Source: Tolypeutes matacus (lineage: Eukaryota; Chordata; Mammalia; Cingulata; Chlamyphoridae). Taken from it: a DNA stretch of 64,000 bases. Made by a program: the position numbers and the translations under genes. How positions within the stretch are numbered: position 1 is the stretch's first letter; every line of letters starts with the position of its first letter. The stretch spans positions 620,252-684,251 of the forward strand of contig JAKSZT010000116.1 in the NCBI GenBank assembly GCA_026826555.1. The letters run 5' to 3'. Shown piece after piece: positions 11,126-23,523 of this stretch. The notes beneath the pieces are model-generated. The model saw only the letters and a list, made by a program, of their open reading frames with translations. It had not been told where the DNA came from and ran no database searches.

Positions 11126-14100
11126 TCATTTTTTTTATTGTGGGTAAAAATCAAAATTTTCACAATACATACTAATATTTGTAAAGTGATATATAAATAT
11201 ATATGCCCATATGTGCATTTGCTTACATAAATGGTATATATATATATTTTTTTTAAGTTACTTTGATTACCTAAATATTATACAGAAATTACAGGGATTC
11301 CATGATCCCCACCTTCATCACCTCACACTTCAACCCACCCAAACATCCTTCATCAGTGTGGCACATCATCTGTAATGGATATACACACCCTGGGCCCTGG
11401 TCACCAAGCATAGATCACAGTTCACATCATAGATCACACTCTCTCCCACACATTTCTGCATGCTTGATGTAAAATGGCCTACATCCATCACCGCAGCAAC
11501 ACTAAGGACAAAACCCAAGTCCCAAAAAAGACCTTGTATTTCAACTGTCCTTTCCCTCCCTGCCCCCAAAGCATCCAGCAGCCACTGGGTCTACCTCACT
11601 CATAATTTCTTCCATTCCTTGAATCATGATATGTCTACAACAGAATAACATTAAGTCCACTCTAGTCCATATCTCTTCCCCCAATCCTCAGGGGACTTAG
11701 ATTGTGATTTCCACTAAACCTCCAAGTGACAGAGGGCTTATATCCCATGGATACAGTGGATGGGATTATCCTGTCTGCAGCTGCAGGTCCTCTCCATTCT
11801 CTTGGATGGCCATTGCCCATCGTCGTCTCTTCACCAGGTGACTTGGATGTGTCCTTTGAGCTGTAGGGTAGCAGTTACAGCTCCACTGAGATTGCAGGCA
11901 CAGGTGGCACATAGGTAGGCCAGAGGCTCCATTCTCTGGAAGTACACCAGAAAACTCCAGCATCATATATAGGTTTGAATAGAAGGGACTGATGGACCAT
12001 GTGCAGGGAGGACTTATTTGAGTCCTATTCTGTCACACTCAGGAGCACAGATTCCAAAGGAGAGCCCACTATTAAGGCATCAACCTCTGGGGCTATCCCC
12101 ACTTAGGTAGGACCTGGATGTCTCCAGAGCCCTCAGGAGCCCCTCTGTGTGGGGTGATATCCACTTTGGTGTTCTATGAGATCCTACTGAGCTGTGCATA
12201 AACGTTACCTCTGGGATGGCCTCCTGACACTCTTTGAAGTCACTTAGCCACATGAACCCATTTATCTTTATGTTTTCCCCATTTAGTCAAGGTCTTTTTC
12301 CAATCACTTTACCAGTTGGCACTTGGTATTTATCCCTCTTTACCAGGGAGGCTCATCCCTGGGAGTCATGTCCCAGGTTGGGGGGAAGGTAATGCATTCA
12401 TATGCTGAGTTTGGCTTAGAGAGAGACCACATTTGAGCAACAAGGAGGCTCTCAGGAGGCAGCCCTTAGGCACCCCATAACAGTAGGCTAAGTTTCAATT
12501 ACAAGAGCAAAGTCTCATGAGGTTAGTCATCAATAACAAGAACCCATCAGTGGGCCATCTTCTTTTGCCAGACACTGCTCCTCCACTCAGGGGACTGTTG
12601 CTGTTATCTTGGAGAATGTGGCAGAGCTCTGCAGGCTGAGAATTCAGAATCCCTTACTTATTGAGTGATTGTCTACCCACCGTGAACATGCCACATCCAT
12701 TGATCATTTGAACAATTTTATATAACTTTCATGTATATTCAGATGAACTTACTCCCATGAATCCCCTATCCCAGGCACCCCCCACCAATAATTCTCTGCA
12801 GCCCACATTGTAACCCTTCTGTAATCTAAACCTTCCTTTGTCATGAAGCCCATACAATAACCAAATACAATTAATAGGAAAAAGTAATAATAATGATAAG
12901 CTTAAATGCAAGGGATAAGTACAAGGAAACTCAGAAGAAAAAAAAACACTAAATTAAAATAAAATATAATTAGAAGATTGGGACTTTCAAAGAAATGGGA
13001 AAAAATTCCTTTTTAAAAAATTACTCTTGTTTCCCTTTATCACTGTATTATCGGATGTCTAGTGTACCGTGACACCTTCCCTCTCTCATTCCCCAGTGGC
13101 TCCCAAATTTTCATTTAATTTTCAAAGAAGTTTTAGGTCACAGCAAAGTCACACAGAATTCTAGAGACTCCCACATAACCAACCTCCCTCCCCCTTTCTG
13201 ACCCCATATTAAAATGTTTTTTATGGATGTTAGAATTGTTATAACTGTTATGCAGATAGTAAAATATAGCAACTAAATGTTGTCAGTGCTTTACAGTATA
13301 GTTTACAATTTAGATGGTACAGTTTATTAATTTTTAATGATATGTACCATGTCCTGTGTCCATTACTGTAAGGTAATGAAAAACCTTTCCCATGACCACT
13401 AAATATCCCATTTGATCTTAACTGTTCCTTCTTCCCCATCCCCCTGGAGCATATGACACTCCCCTGTCTTGACCCATGGAATGACAAGATTCATAGTTAC
13501 CTGCCCTCGGTATTCCAACCTGCACTTCCTAATCTAACCACCTGTGAAGCCTGTGCCACCAAACCCAGTAATATCACTACCCATTTGTGATATCCTTCAA
13601 TATGCAACTATACACTATCCCTTTACCATAGATTATGTCCATATGTGCGATGGCTCAAAGCCTACTCTTCTTTCTCTCCCTTTTGAACCTATCTTTCAGA
13701 CAATGGTTCTCAGAGACTGCTCACTTTCCTCAGTTCAAATCAGTGAGATCAGATACTGATCATCCTTCAATGCCTGGCTTGCTTCACTCAACATATGGTC
13801 TTCAAGATTCATCCACATTATTCCATGTGTTAGCACTTTATTCCTTCTTACAGCTGAGTAATATTCCATTGTATGTATGTATGTACCACATTTTCCTTAT
13901 CCATTAATCTGTTGATGGGCACCGGGGCTGATTCCAACTTTTGGCAATGGTGAACAATGCCGCTATGAACATTGGTGTTTATATATCTGTTCGTGTCTTT
14001 GCTTTCAGTTCTTCTGGGTATATACCCAACAGTGGAATTGCTGGATCATATGGAAGATTATTGTTAGTTTTCTAATAAACCACCAAAGTGTCCTCCACAG

Positions 14101-14321
14101 GGGCTGCACCATTCCACAATCCCACCAGTAGTGGATGATGGCTCCTATTCCTCCACATCCTCTCCAACACATAGAGTCTGCTGTTTTTTTTTTTTTAATA
14201 GCTGCCATTCTGATGGGTATACGATGGTATCTCATTGTAGTTTTGATTTGCATTTCCCTGATAGCAAGAGATGTCGAGCATATTTTCATGTGCATTTTAG
14301 CCCTTTGTATTTCTTCCTTGG
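11126..14321 (-). mobile_element. L1 3' half (end of ORF2 plus long 3' UTR), antisense
   Basis: Reverse complement of the large L1 from about 32300 to its poly(A). On the minus strand it carries the C-terminal end of ORF2 (about 13735-14321, including the Cys-rich '[19 protein letters not shown]'), then about 2.6 kb of 3' UTR, then a short A-rich tail at 11126-11140. It is the second independent copy showing that the long 3' UTR belongs to this L1 family. Its 5' truncation coincides with the start of the class II ERV, and no target duplication can be identified. Confidence 0.88.
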
Positions 14322-14322
14322 A

Positions 14323-14698
14323 TGTTGGAAAAGATGCTGAGAGCCAGAGCATAAAGGGTTAAGCATTAAAAATCATGCTTTCTGGAAGAGAAACATTAGT
14401 AAATGTCTCCAAGGACACTGCATACTGCAGACATCAGTGGGAGGAGGCAGAGTGGAATGTACACACCACTAAGATGTTATTGTCTGAATTCCCAAGAAAG
14501 ATTGTCTGGGAACACAGAAACAGGCAGCACTCTCATGTACCAAGCTGAAGAAATAGTGAAGGATGCCCTAATTTTGTTATCAGCTTTGTAGTTTAAAAAG
14601 CAGCTTCAGCATAAATAAACTTGCCTGCATTCCACATCAAGTGAGGTCAACTGATCCCAGTCTTTCTTTGGATCATTCTTGGCACCATCTACCTTAGA
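14323..14698 (+). mobile_element. 5' LTR of class II (betaretrovirus-like) ERV
   Basis: A 376-bp LTR beginning TGTTGG, matched by the 3' LTR at 21534-21900 with many scattered differences, so it is an old insertion. It carries 'gtttaaaaagcag' as a TATA-like box near 14591-14603 and AATAAA at about 14615. It is directly followed by a primer-binding-site-like sequence. Confidence 0.85.
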
Positions 14699-14716
14699 TG
14701 GCCAACAACATGGGTC
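14699..14716 (+). other. Primer-binding site, lysine-tRNA-like
   Basis: 'tggccaacaacatgggtc' immediately follows the 5' LTR. It begins TGG and matches about 13 of 18 positions of the tRNA-Lys(1,2)-type site used by betaretroviruses. The remaining positions look like decay. Confidence 0.6.
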
Positions 14717-14939
14717 ACAACAAGTCATTTCTCTGGATCAGTACCTTGGAAACAAGGACTGCTGGGTCGGACGGTCCTTGCATTCTGTTGGTGAGTTGAA
14801 TAATCTTGATCATCAGGGTAATGGGTAATCACTCAACTCGGTTAGAGGAATATTCCCAAATTTTGAAGACCCTGTTAAAGAATACAGCGTTATCTCTGAT
14901 GACCCTAGAGTTACTAAAACTCTTTTTTTTGTACAGAAT

Positions 14940-16540
14940 CATTGTTATGTATGATCTTTGTATAGTCTTACTTCTGTTGCTCTTGAATCATTACAGTCAG
15001 ATAAAAATGAAGATATTAAAATGGATACTGCTATTGCTAACACTGTAGCAGAAAAAGCTAATGATGATATTAATGAAAACATACATGAAAAGTTAATGAA
15101 CAGGCAAAAACAGATTAACTCATGTCTAATAAAAAGAAAGAAAAATGGATTTTATGAAACTTTTCCAGTGTTCATTAAGCTATCAGCCCAAAAAGATGGT
15201 TTATTGTCTTTTGAACAAGCATCTGCGCCTCTGAAGGTGTCTACTGATCCATTTTTTCCAACATTTGTTCACCCTCAACAGTTTCTTTTTTTTGTACCTG
15301 CACCATCTTCTTCAATTATGAAAAGCATAGCACAGGGAAGTAGAGAAAGAAATTCAGAGACTATGCAAATTTTTTAACTTTTCCAGTAACAGTAGCTGAA
15401 ATTACAGTAGATACTAACAATCCCCAAGGGGGTGTACAATATGAGCATGCTCCTATTCCTTCTAACATTATCAAAGAATTAAAACAAGCATGCACTCAAT
15501 ATGGTGTAAATTCTCCTTATACTCAAGAATTGGTACAAGGATTAGCACTAGTAAACAGATTAATATCCTGGGACTGGGATTGTTCGCCCAAGCTGTTCTT
15601 AATTCAGCAGAATTTTTTACAATTTAAAACTTGGTGGGCTGATGAAGCTAATATTGTAGCATGACAAATCAACAGCAAAATCCACCAGTGCCTATTACTG
15701 CTGAACAAATATTAGGAACAGGTCAATGGGCTGGGATTCCTCACCAAGCTCAATATGATAATATTGCCATTTTACAAGTGTGATTGTGCTGCCTAGCTCC
15801 TTGTTGATGAATCTCCACCCCTGGACAGGCTGTAAAATCATTTTCAAAAATTGTTCAAGGAAATACCGAACCCTGTGCTGAATTTGTAGCAAGCCTGGCA
15901 GATGTATTCAACAAGACATTAACTCATTCAGATCTAAAAAAATGCTTATTCTAATGTTGGCTTTTGATAATGCTAACAGTGAGTGTAAAAAGGCTTTACA
16001 ATAAAGGCAAATGGAAGAACTTTACAGGATTATATAAAAATATGCCAAAACAGTGGGCCTAATACCTATAACATGAACCTTTTTGCAGCTCCTCTAAAGG
16101 GATGTAGTCCTATGATTATTAATTTAAATTGCTTTAAATGTGGGAAAACAGGTGATATGATAAAAGATTGCCAAGACAAACCTACTGAAGGAGCTCCAAT
16201 TAATGGCAATAATAAATCAATACCAAGACGTGTGTGTCTGAAATGGCAAAAAGAGTTACACTGTGCCAAGGAATGGCATTCTAAATATCATAAAAATGGT
16301 ATTCTCATTAATAATTCAGGAAACTTCGAAGCCGGCCTAGCTCATGGCCCTCAGACAAACAATATGAGAACATTTACCAGCCTTGCTCAAATTTACCTAG
16401 TCAGCAACAGAGCAGTTCATTCCAGCCTGTAACAGAACTTAAGGCAGTTACCAAAAGCAGTACAGCTGTCGATCCTTCCTCAGATGAAACTAAGTTTATT
16501 ACTTCTTCACTGAGTATACCCAAAATTAAGAGCAGCAATT
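14940..16540 (+). pseudogene. ERV gag remnant (capsid and nucleocapsid parts)
   Basis: Several overlapping frames must be followed. Open pieces lie at 14958-15377 (139 codons), about 15375-15664, and 16073-16432 (119 codons). The middle piece reads like the N-terminal part of a betaretroviral capsid, with a proline-rich start and 'WWADEAN'. The last piece carries nucleocapsid zinc knuckles. The first, at about 16129-16170, is 'CFKCGKTGDMIKDC', a CCHC knuckle whose His position is Asp. The second, near 16232, is 'CLKWQKELHCAKEW', with Trp at two Cys positions. Both knuckles are therefore defective. Several stops (for example 15662-15664) exclude a working Gag. No protease or dUTPase sequence was recognised downstream. 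Confidence 0.7.
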
Positions 16541-19500
16541 AAAAGGCCTACCACAGTAATCTGAACTTTGAGCCTAAATGTACTCCTAAAGAGTAGTAAT
16601 CCAAAATATACATGTTAAATATATGTATAAACTGATAAATTAGAGCTTAACTGTATTTAGGCTGTTAAAGTTGTCCTGGCTGTCTGCTGATTATGTACAA
16701 AAGTGTTTCAAAGAACAAGCTTATATATTATAGGTAACACAGATTCCAGAAAAAATCTTAAATAAAGTAAAATCAAAGATGTGAAATGATGGAGGGCTTG
16801 AATACAGCCATACCAAAGGAGTGAAAATTGTGGGTCAAATTAGTAAGCTTTATGTTTCTGTTAGTGTGTCATAATTCTTTTTGTATTTGTCTGTTTGTTC
16901 AGTGTCAGTGTATATTTTGATACCTCTGGATGGTAATATTAAATTGATAAATGAAGTTTATTATGAAAGCTCTATTCAAATGGCCAAAAATTAAATAAGC
17001 ACTTATATTATTAAATAAATATGGATATTAGTTTAAAATAATAAAAATAGTTATACTCAAATTAATTCATTATTCTAACAAGTTTGTTTAATGTTGATGG
17101 TTATTATATGTTGTCAGAAGTTTGCTTGGAAGTAGTTTCCAAAATCATTGTGGTAACTTAAGTATGGAAGGTATATAGAATGTGTTTTTATTATTAAAGA
17201 AAACAAAGTCATTTTATCCTAAGATAAAATAACTAGTTATTAAAACAAAGTAAAATGTGGGGCAAAGCCTGAATAAATATAAAAGTGCAAAAGGCTTGTG
17301 AAAAAGGAATTTTTGTGGTCAAAGCTAAGTAAAATTTAAGCAGTCTATGAAAATTTAAAACCTTTAATGTTAAACAATGTAATAATATAAATTCAAAGTG
17401 TCATTCTTTCTCAAAGTTTCTGAAGTCAGTAGTCTGTTTTAGTAAAAGTTTAGAAAGTTTTTCTCCTAAAAAATCAGTATGCAAAAAAGAAAGTCTGTTT
17501 TATCGAAATAGCTACTTGTACTTTAACATTATCGTTTCCATGAAGAAACAGGTCTTATCACTTTTAAAAAGAACACAATATTTGAACCTGCTTTCTCAAA
17601 GTCAAATCCTGAAAGATAGCTTTTATTTCAAACTGTCACAAATAACTTGGTCTTTTATCTTAAAATATGTAAAATACTAAAAATAGTTAAGTTCATGTGA
17701 TGTCAGTTGAATGAAGTACTTAAAAACTGTTGTATAATTAAAGTACATGTTCTAATTTTATAACAAAGTTATATGAACAAAAAGTTCACATGAATACTCT
17801 AAAAGTGTATAAAATTCCTGAAAATATAATAATGTTTCAATATAATAGTAAATAAAATATAATGTTATTTTTTTTAAAGATTTTATTTATTTATTTATTC
17901 ATTTATCCCCCCCTTGCTGCTTGTGCTTGCTGGGTCAGCTAACCACACCATGCGGGCAGGCTTGCCTTCACCAGGAGGCTCTGGGAACCAAACCCGGGGC
18001 CTCCCATATGGTAAACGGGAGCCCTACTGATTGAGCCACAGCCGCTTCCCAAAATATAATGTTATTAATCATAATTTTTAGTTATAACTATAAGAAGAAA
18101 GCAGTCATTAAAGGCTGCCGGTTTAGTGCATAACAGTAAATTATAGCAAAGTAAAATAACACCACTGCAGCATGCAATGGTCCCAAATATTGCTAGTTTG
18201 TTGCAAAAAAATAATATCCAGGTATGTCACTATCACTTTTTAAAAAAATTTGCTTAAGCTTTCTTTAAAATTTTCTTAAACAAGTCAAGCCAGCCCACAT
18301 TCCCCTTTTTGTAAAATAGCCAACAATAAATCAAGTTTATATTCAACACTGTAAGCAACAGCTCCAATACTCATTATAATGTTACCAACAAAACCATTGC
18401 AAGAATTAAAATGACAAGTTAATGTATTACCCCACAGACCAAAAAGGAAATACTAATTTGTTTTTATCTATGCCTCAAACTAAAAAAAAAAAAAAAAAAA
18501 TGAGGTCATTCTAATCACGCTACTAAGAATCTTAAACGCTTAAGAAATAAAAGTATATTCATTGGATTTGTGTTGTATAATCTACTGTAGTTATGAATTA
18601 TGTATAATATAGTTAAGTACTAATCAAAACTTCAATACAATACATGACATATATAAATAATTTAATAACTTGTTTGTTACACATAAAGGTATTTTATAAA
18701 GTATATATATAAAACTTTTGTTTTAAATTTGAACAGTCCTGAAATTAAATATCTTTTTTAAAAAAAGGTTTAGTAAGTATTGTTCAAGCCTAAAAGTAAA
18801 GCACCATGCAGAAATCTTTGTTAATCAAAAAACCAATGCCTTGCTAGTTAACACTTTTCACATTTCAGGAAAAATATTGGATATTAAAATAGTAAGCACA
18901 CCAAGTACATTTTGTGACAAATTAAAAAAATATATAAAGTTCATTTCAACAGGTGCTGTATTCTGCCCTCGGTGAGCTGGCCACTTTCCCAGGGATTGAT
19001 GCATAAACCTTAAAATGTATTGCCCAGGGCATGTTGTGTTCCTTCCTGAGGAGGCTGGCCCCTTCCTTGGGAATTAGCAAAATATTCACAAGTTGGCCTG
19101 TATAGTAGTATCAAATTCATTAGTCCTAAATGAAGTCAACCAAAACTCTAGTATCAGTTGCTACTTCTACACTTCCCAGTTAAAAGCTAAATGTTGGTAA
19201 TTATATATATAAAACTGCTCTATTTATCTGTCATTCTGTAACATTGTTCAATATTTACTTAATCTTAATTAGTCATGTTATTTGTTTCTCACCCTAATTG
19301 TCAATATGTTTATTAAATTAAATATATATTAACATTTATCTTGTATCTTTCCAGGACTTAAGCCAAAAATAAGCCAAATATATCAATGTATGCCCTGATT
19401 TAGTAAACCTGTGAATGTATGTATACTTATCATAAAAAATTAACAGATAAATCTCTATAAATGCTTCAAAAACAAAAAAGGTGGAAATGGTGAGATATGA

Positions 19501-19859
19501 GAACAATTATTTCAAGCATTATTTACAATAAATATTTTAAGCCAAAGGTCAGAACTATATACATCAGCAGCAGAGCTTTTCTGGCAAAAATCAGGCAATA
19601 ATACAGAAACAAATATTGGACAGCTAGTTTACTGAAAGCATAAAAATAATAATAAATTGGATAGGGCCAAAGTTAAGTTAGGATGTAGGGTCGAGGTTTT
19701 GCTCTTATCATTACATATAAAGGAGACCAGTTTTGGGTCCTGTCCAGATGCCTGAAAGCTAGACATAAACAATCCAAAGAAGCTGACACAAAAAGCAGAA
19801 AAGAAGGTTAATTCTAAAAGGGAGAATGTCACTCTAACACAGTTATTCCTTTCTATGCT
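16541..19859 (+). other. AT-rich stretch at the pol position of the ERV
   Basis: About 3.3 kb (about 3.1 kb without the SINE at 17870-18050) where protease, reverse transcriptase, RNase H and integrase would be expected. It is strikingly AT-rich and has no plus-strand open frame of 60 codons or more. I see no reverse-transcriptase YXDD or integrase motif remnant. A slightly GC-richer patch with an internal near-repeat lies at about 18960-19080 ('ggtgagctggcc' / 'ggaggctggccc'). It may be replaced or acquired sequence rather than decayed pol. Confidence 0.5.
17870..18050 (-). mobile_element. DAS-type SINE inside the ERV
   Basis: Same SINE family as at 9178-9385, in antisense orientation, with the A-rich tail at the left. 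It is flanked by the 16-bp duplication 'aaaatataatgttatt' (17854-17869 and 18051-18066). It therefore inserted after the AT-rich sequence was already in place. Confidence 0.9.
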
Positions 19860-21400
19860 TACTTTCAGAACCATAGCAGTAAGAAGTGCACTTTCACATA
19901 ATTATACATATTGGGCTTATATTACTAATTCACCACTTTTAGAATTGTTCACTTGGGGTGACAAATCCTACCCTGTTTATATTAATCAGTCTTTTCATTT
20001 TCCTGGGCCCATTGATTCTTGCTTCCTCTAAAACATGATGAGGAAGGGAAATTTATTGAAAATTTCCTTTTCTTGAATGACCTAACTGCATAGGCTCCAT
20101 TGATCCATGTATACAGCCCCAAAATCATAGTACAAATGGATAAATGGCATACATACCATGTTTCATCTGAGGTTGTGCCCTTTAATAATTCCTATAGAAT
20201 TGTAAAGAATCGGGCCCTTATAGGGATACCAAACCCTAATTTAAACACAAGCATAAGTTGAAAAATTAGTAATTCAACAAAAACAACTAATGAAACCTAT
20301 CATTATTTTTGGAATTTTTGGGGCATCATAAGTATAAATACGACACTAAATTGGACTCATCAGAGAAGATTTATCCCACAACTATGGGACACTAAACTTA
20401 ACAAAACTAAAAATTATTTGCGAAAATTATTTTTTGAAAGTAGCCCAATTTTTGAATGGCAAGGCAATAAAACTAACATTACCAGTTAAAAAGAAAATCC
20501 ACTTAATTTATTAAATTATGTGTATACGATCCCATTGTTTTTATAGTAGGAACAGTGAGCATTAATCAAACGTGGTTTTTCTGCAGTAATTTCTCCCTTT
20601 ACACTTGTGTATCAAAGTCTGTTTTACAGGAGAGTTCTACTGCTGTTCAAATAGGATGTTGGTGTCATGGAATATGGCTTCCAATTTGCATGAATCACTG
20701 CTGGAAGTCTTCCCCTGAGAACCAAATCCTTTGGCACTTTCTAAATCATTATTTGAAAAGTACCAAACGTTTAATTGGATTAATTTAGCTGCCACATTAG
20801 GGCTTATAGGTATTATTACAGCTGCTGTTGTGGCAAGAAGTACCCTACATGAGAATATCCAAACACAACAATATGTTAGAAATTGGCATCATAATGCTAG
20901 TGAGTTATGGCATAGTCAGGCATATATTGAGAGCAGATTAACAATAGGCTTAATGACCTAGAGATGGCTGTTACACAAATGGGAGATCAGGGATATAATC
21001 TAAATTTAAAACAAGGTTCAAAGTGTGACTGGAATTAAACTACTTTTTTATCACTCCTCTCTCAAGCAATGATTCCCATTATGAATGAGAAAAAATTAAA
21101 AATCATTTAATAGGTCATCACACAAATTTATCTATAGAAATTATAGATTACCAGAAGATTTTGGGCATTTCTCAGAATCAACGTACTACACTTCCAGGTA
21201 GCAAATTTTGGCAACCAGTGACAGATAAATTAAATAAAATAAACCCCCTACATTGGAGGAAATCAACCTCTGTACTTGCTAACTTCAGTGTGGTGATCAT
21301 TGGTGCTCTGCTACTCTTAACTGTATTAGGAGGCATTCGCAAAGCCCTGCTGTCCCACATTAATAGGGTTGAAGAGGCCAGCCATGACAATAATTAGATT
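19860..21400 (+). pseudogene. ERV env remnant
   Basis: The surface-subunit part is recognisable only in broken frames from about 19867 ('YWAYITNSPLLELFTWGD'). The transmembrane subunit is clearer. The frame at 20731-20961 contains a hydrophobic run with small residues near 20785-20840, at the position of a fusion-peptide-like segment. The frame at 21161-21397 ends with a 'SVVIIGALLLLTVLGG' membrane anchor (about 21280-21330) and a short basic cytoplasmic tail. Stops and frame changes separate the pieces, so no envelope protein can be made. The polypurine tract and 3' LTR follow about 120 bp later. Confidence 0.7.
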
Positions 21401-21519
21401 CTGCTTAAAACCCTTAACTCTCAAAGCCCTGTCCATGGAGCTTGGCTTGTGGCCAGTGATGGGAAAGACCTTCAGAGGAAGGCAGCCTAAAACAGGCACA
21501 GTCACACTGGACCAAAAAC

Positions 21520-21533
21520 TAAAAAGGGGGAGT
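21520..21533 (+). other. Polypurine tract
   Basis: 'taaaaagggggagt' directly before the TGTTGG start of the 3' LTR, the expected plus-strand primer position. Confidence 0.75.
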
Positions 21534-21900
21534 TGTTGGGAAAGATGCCTAGAGCCAGAGCATAAAGGATTAAGCATTTTTAAAGCATGCTTGCTGGCAG
21601 AGAAACATTAGTAAATGTCTCCAAGGACCCTATATACTGAAAACATCAGTAGGAGGAAGAAGAGTGGAATGAACACACCACAAAATGTTATGGTGTGACT
21701 TGCCAAGAAAGATTGTCTGGGAACACATAAAGAGGCAGCACTAGCAGAGGAACTAGTGAAGGATGCCCTAATTTTATTATCAGCTTTGTAGTATAAAAAG
21801 CAGCTTCAGCCTAAATAAACTTGCCTGCATTCCACATGGAGTGAGGTTCCCCTGGTCTCTAACTTTCTTTGGATCATTCCAGACACTGTCTACCTCCACA
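21534..21900 (+). mobile_element. 3' LTR of class II ERV
   Basis: A 367-bp partner of 14323-14698, starting TGTTGG and ending CA. 'tataaaaagcag' lies near 21792 and AATAAA near 21814. Flanking DNA at 21901 is unit spacer, not L1. Confidence 0.85.
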
Positions 21901-22139
21901 TTGAATTACAACAGCCTGCTTTCTACTTCACTCGATTTTTTCTAAGTATTTTAAATCAGAAATGATCCTTTCATAATTAGATGATATACTTGATACACTT
22001 CTAATCTCAAGTATTTTAAGAAGTTAGAAAATTTATTCATATTCTTGAGTTGTACTCCAAATTTTTTCTCATATGTGATAGGGTGTGGGATGGATGAAAC
22101 TAGAGAATGCATATATTTACAAACAGAAATGTGTTTGTA
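21901..22139 (+). repeat. Unit B spacer, right stub, fused to unit C
   Basis: Resumes spacer sequence equivalent to about 2680-2900 of unit A. It then jumps near 22136 straight to the start of the unit C zinc-finger exon, skipping several kb of spacer, the ERVL LTR and the lead-in present in other units. Confidence 0.75.
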
Positions 22140-23523
22140 ACAAAAGGCTTTTGAGTGAAGATATATCCACTTCTACAACAGTACACACTTAAGATGAAGG
22201 CAGAGAATGTAAGAAGTTGGGAAATTATGTTCTCTGACTTCAAGCATTGTTTCCTCAAAATAAAACTTATATGAATGTAACTTAACTTTGAAGGAATTTG
22301 CATCATACTTGCCTAAGCATGAGGGAATCTATGTAAGGTAAAAGAATGAAGACAATGTGTTTTGCCAGTTTGACTCACATGGTGGTCCTCCCCTTTAAGT
22401 GTAATGAAAGTAAAGTTCTCTTGGAAATTCAACTTCATGAGATACCAAAGAATGAATCCTTCAGAGAAATCATTTGGGATTTCATGAATTTGGGAAAGCT
22501 AGAATCACATGAAAGAAATATGCAGGAGTAAAACCCTGTGTATGTAAGTAATATTGGAAATCCTTCATCCAGGCATTAAATCTCACCGACCATGAAATAT
22601 TCATACATTACTTAGTATTGTAAAGAATATGGTAATGTTTCCATGTGAAACAAAACCTCATGGAATATGAGAAAATTCAAACTAGAGAGAAACCATATGA
22701 GTGTCCTGAATGTAGTCTGCTCTTTACAGTCGTATTTTTACTCCACATTTTAAAAGCCATACAGGGGGAAAAGCATAGAAATATTATACATGTGGGAAAA
22801 TTTTCAACCTAACAGACAACCTCTTTATTCATCAGAAAATTCTTACTGAAGAGAAATTATATATGTGTGGAAAAGCTTTAATTCAAATGTCAAATCTCAG
22901 GTAAAAGAGGTTTCCTAGAGCAAAGAAACCATATGCGTGTAATGAAGGTGAAAAACCTTTAGGTAAAATTCATATCTTGCAGAAAATGAAAAAAACTCAT
23001 AGTGCACAGAAAAAAAAACAAATGTAAAGAATGCAGAAAAGCCTTCAGCCAAAACAATAGTTAATTAAACATCAGAGCATTCATTCTGGACAAAAACCCT
23101 ATAAATGCAATGAACGTGTAAAAGCCATCAACCAGAAGGAAAAACCTCATTAACCATCCAAGAATACATACTGGAGAGAAAACCTATGAATGTGATGGAC
23201 TTGGGAAAGCTTTCAGTCAGAAATCAAGCCTCATTACACACCAGAGAATACAAACTGGAGAGAAACCCTATATATGTAAGGAATGTAGGAAAGTCTTCAG
23301 TAGCAAATCTTTTCTCACTGACCATGAGAAAATTCAGAGTGGAGGGAAATTCTATATATGTAAGGAATGTGGAATAGCGTTCAGCAAGAGGCAGTATCTC
23401 ATTAAACATTACAACATTCATACTGGAGAGATCCCCTGTGAATGTAATGAATGTGAATCTCCAAAGAATCTCCACCTCCAGTCTGTGCAACTTGTTGCCA
23501 ATCTTTTAAGGAAGTGGCTGTGA
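22140..23523 (+). pseudogene. C2H2 zinc-finger exon, unit C (pseudogene)
   Basis: Decayed fingers from about 22270, clearer ones from about 22830. A stretch of about 120 codons stays open from about 23160 to the terminal stop at 23521-23523. It contains fingers such as '[18 protein letters not shown]', '[18 protein letters not shown]' and '[18 protein letters not shown]' joined by GEKP linkers, and ends in the '[13 protein letters not shown]' tail. Upstream, stops and frame changes (for example near 22900-22970 and 23060) break the frame. No insertion interrupts this copy, unlike D and F. It is most similar in structure to unit E. Confidence 0.85.

Larger units (their letters stand above)
14323..21900 (+). 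mobile_element. Class II ERV provirus, pol-less, two LTRs
   Basis: About 7.6 kb flanked by paired LTRs. Contents in order: LTR, primer-binding site, gag remnant (about 14940-16540), about 3.3 kb of AT-rich DNA with no open frames, env remnant (about 19860-21400), polypurine tract, LTR. The betaretroviral assignment rests on a lysine-tRNA-like primer-binding site, paired CCHC-knuckle remnants in gag, and the env order. All coding parts are disrupted by stops and frame changes. A DAS SINE with a 16-bp duplication is inserted at 17870-18050. No clean duplication flanks the provirus (14317-14322 'cttgga' against 21901-21906 'ttgaat'). Confidence 0.82.

Noticed and set aside
14131..14362. Overlapping small plus-strand frames
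   Set aside because: They are antisense to the L1 ORF2 end and cross into the ERV LTR.
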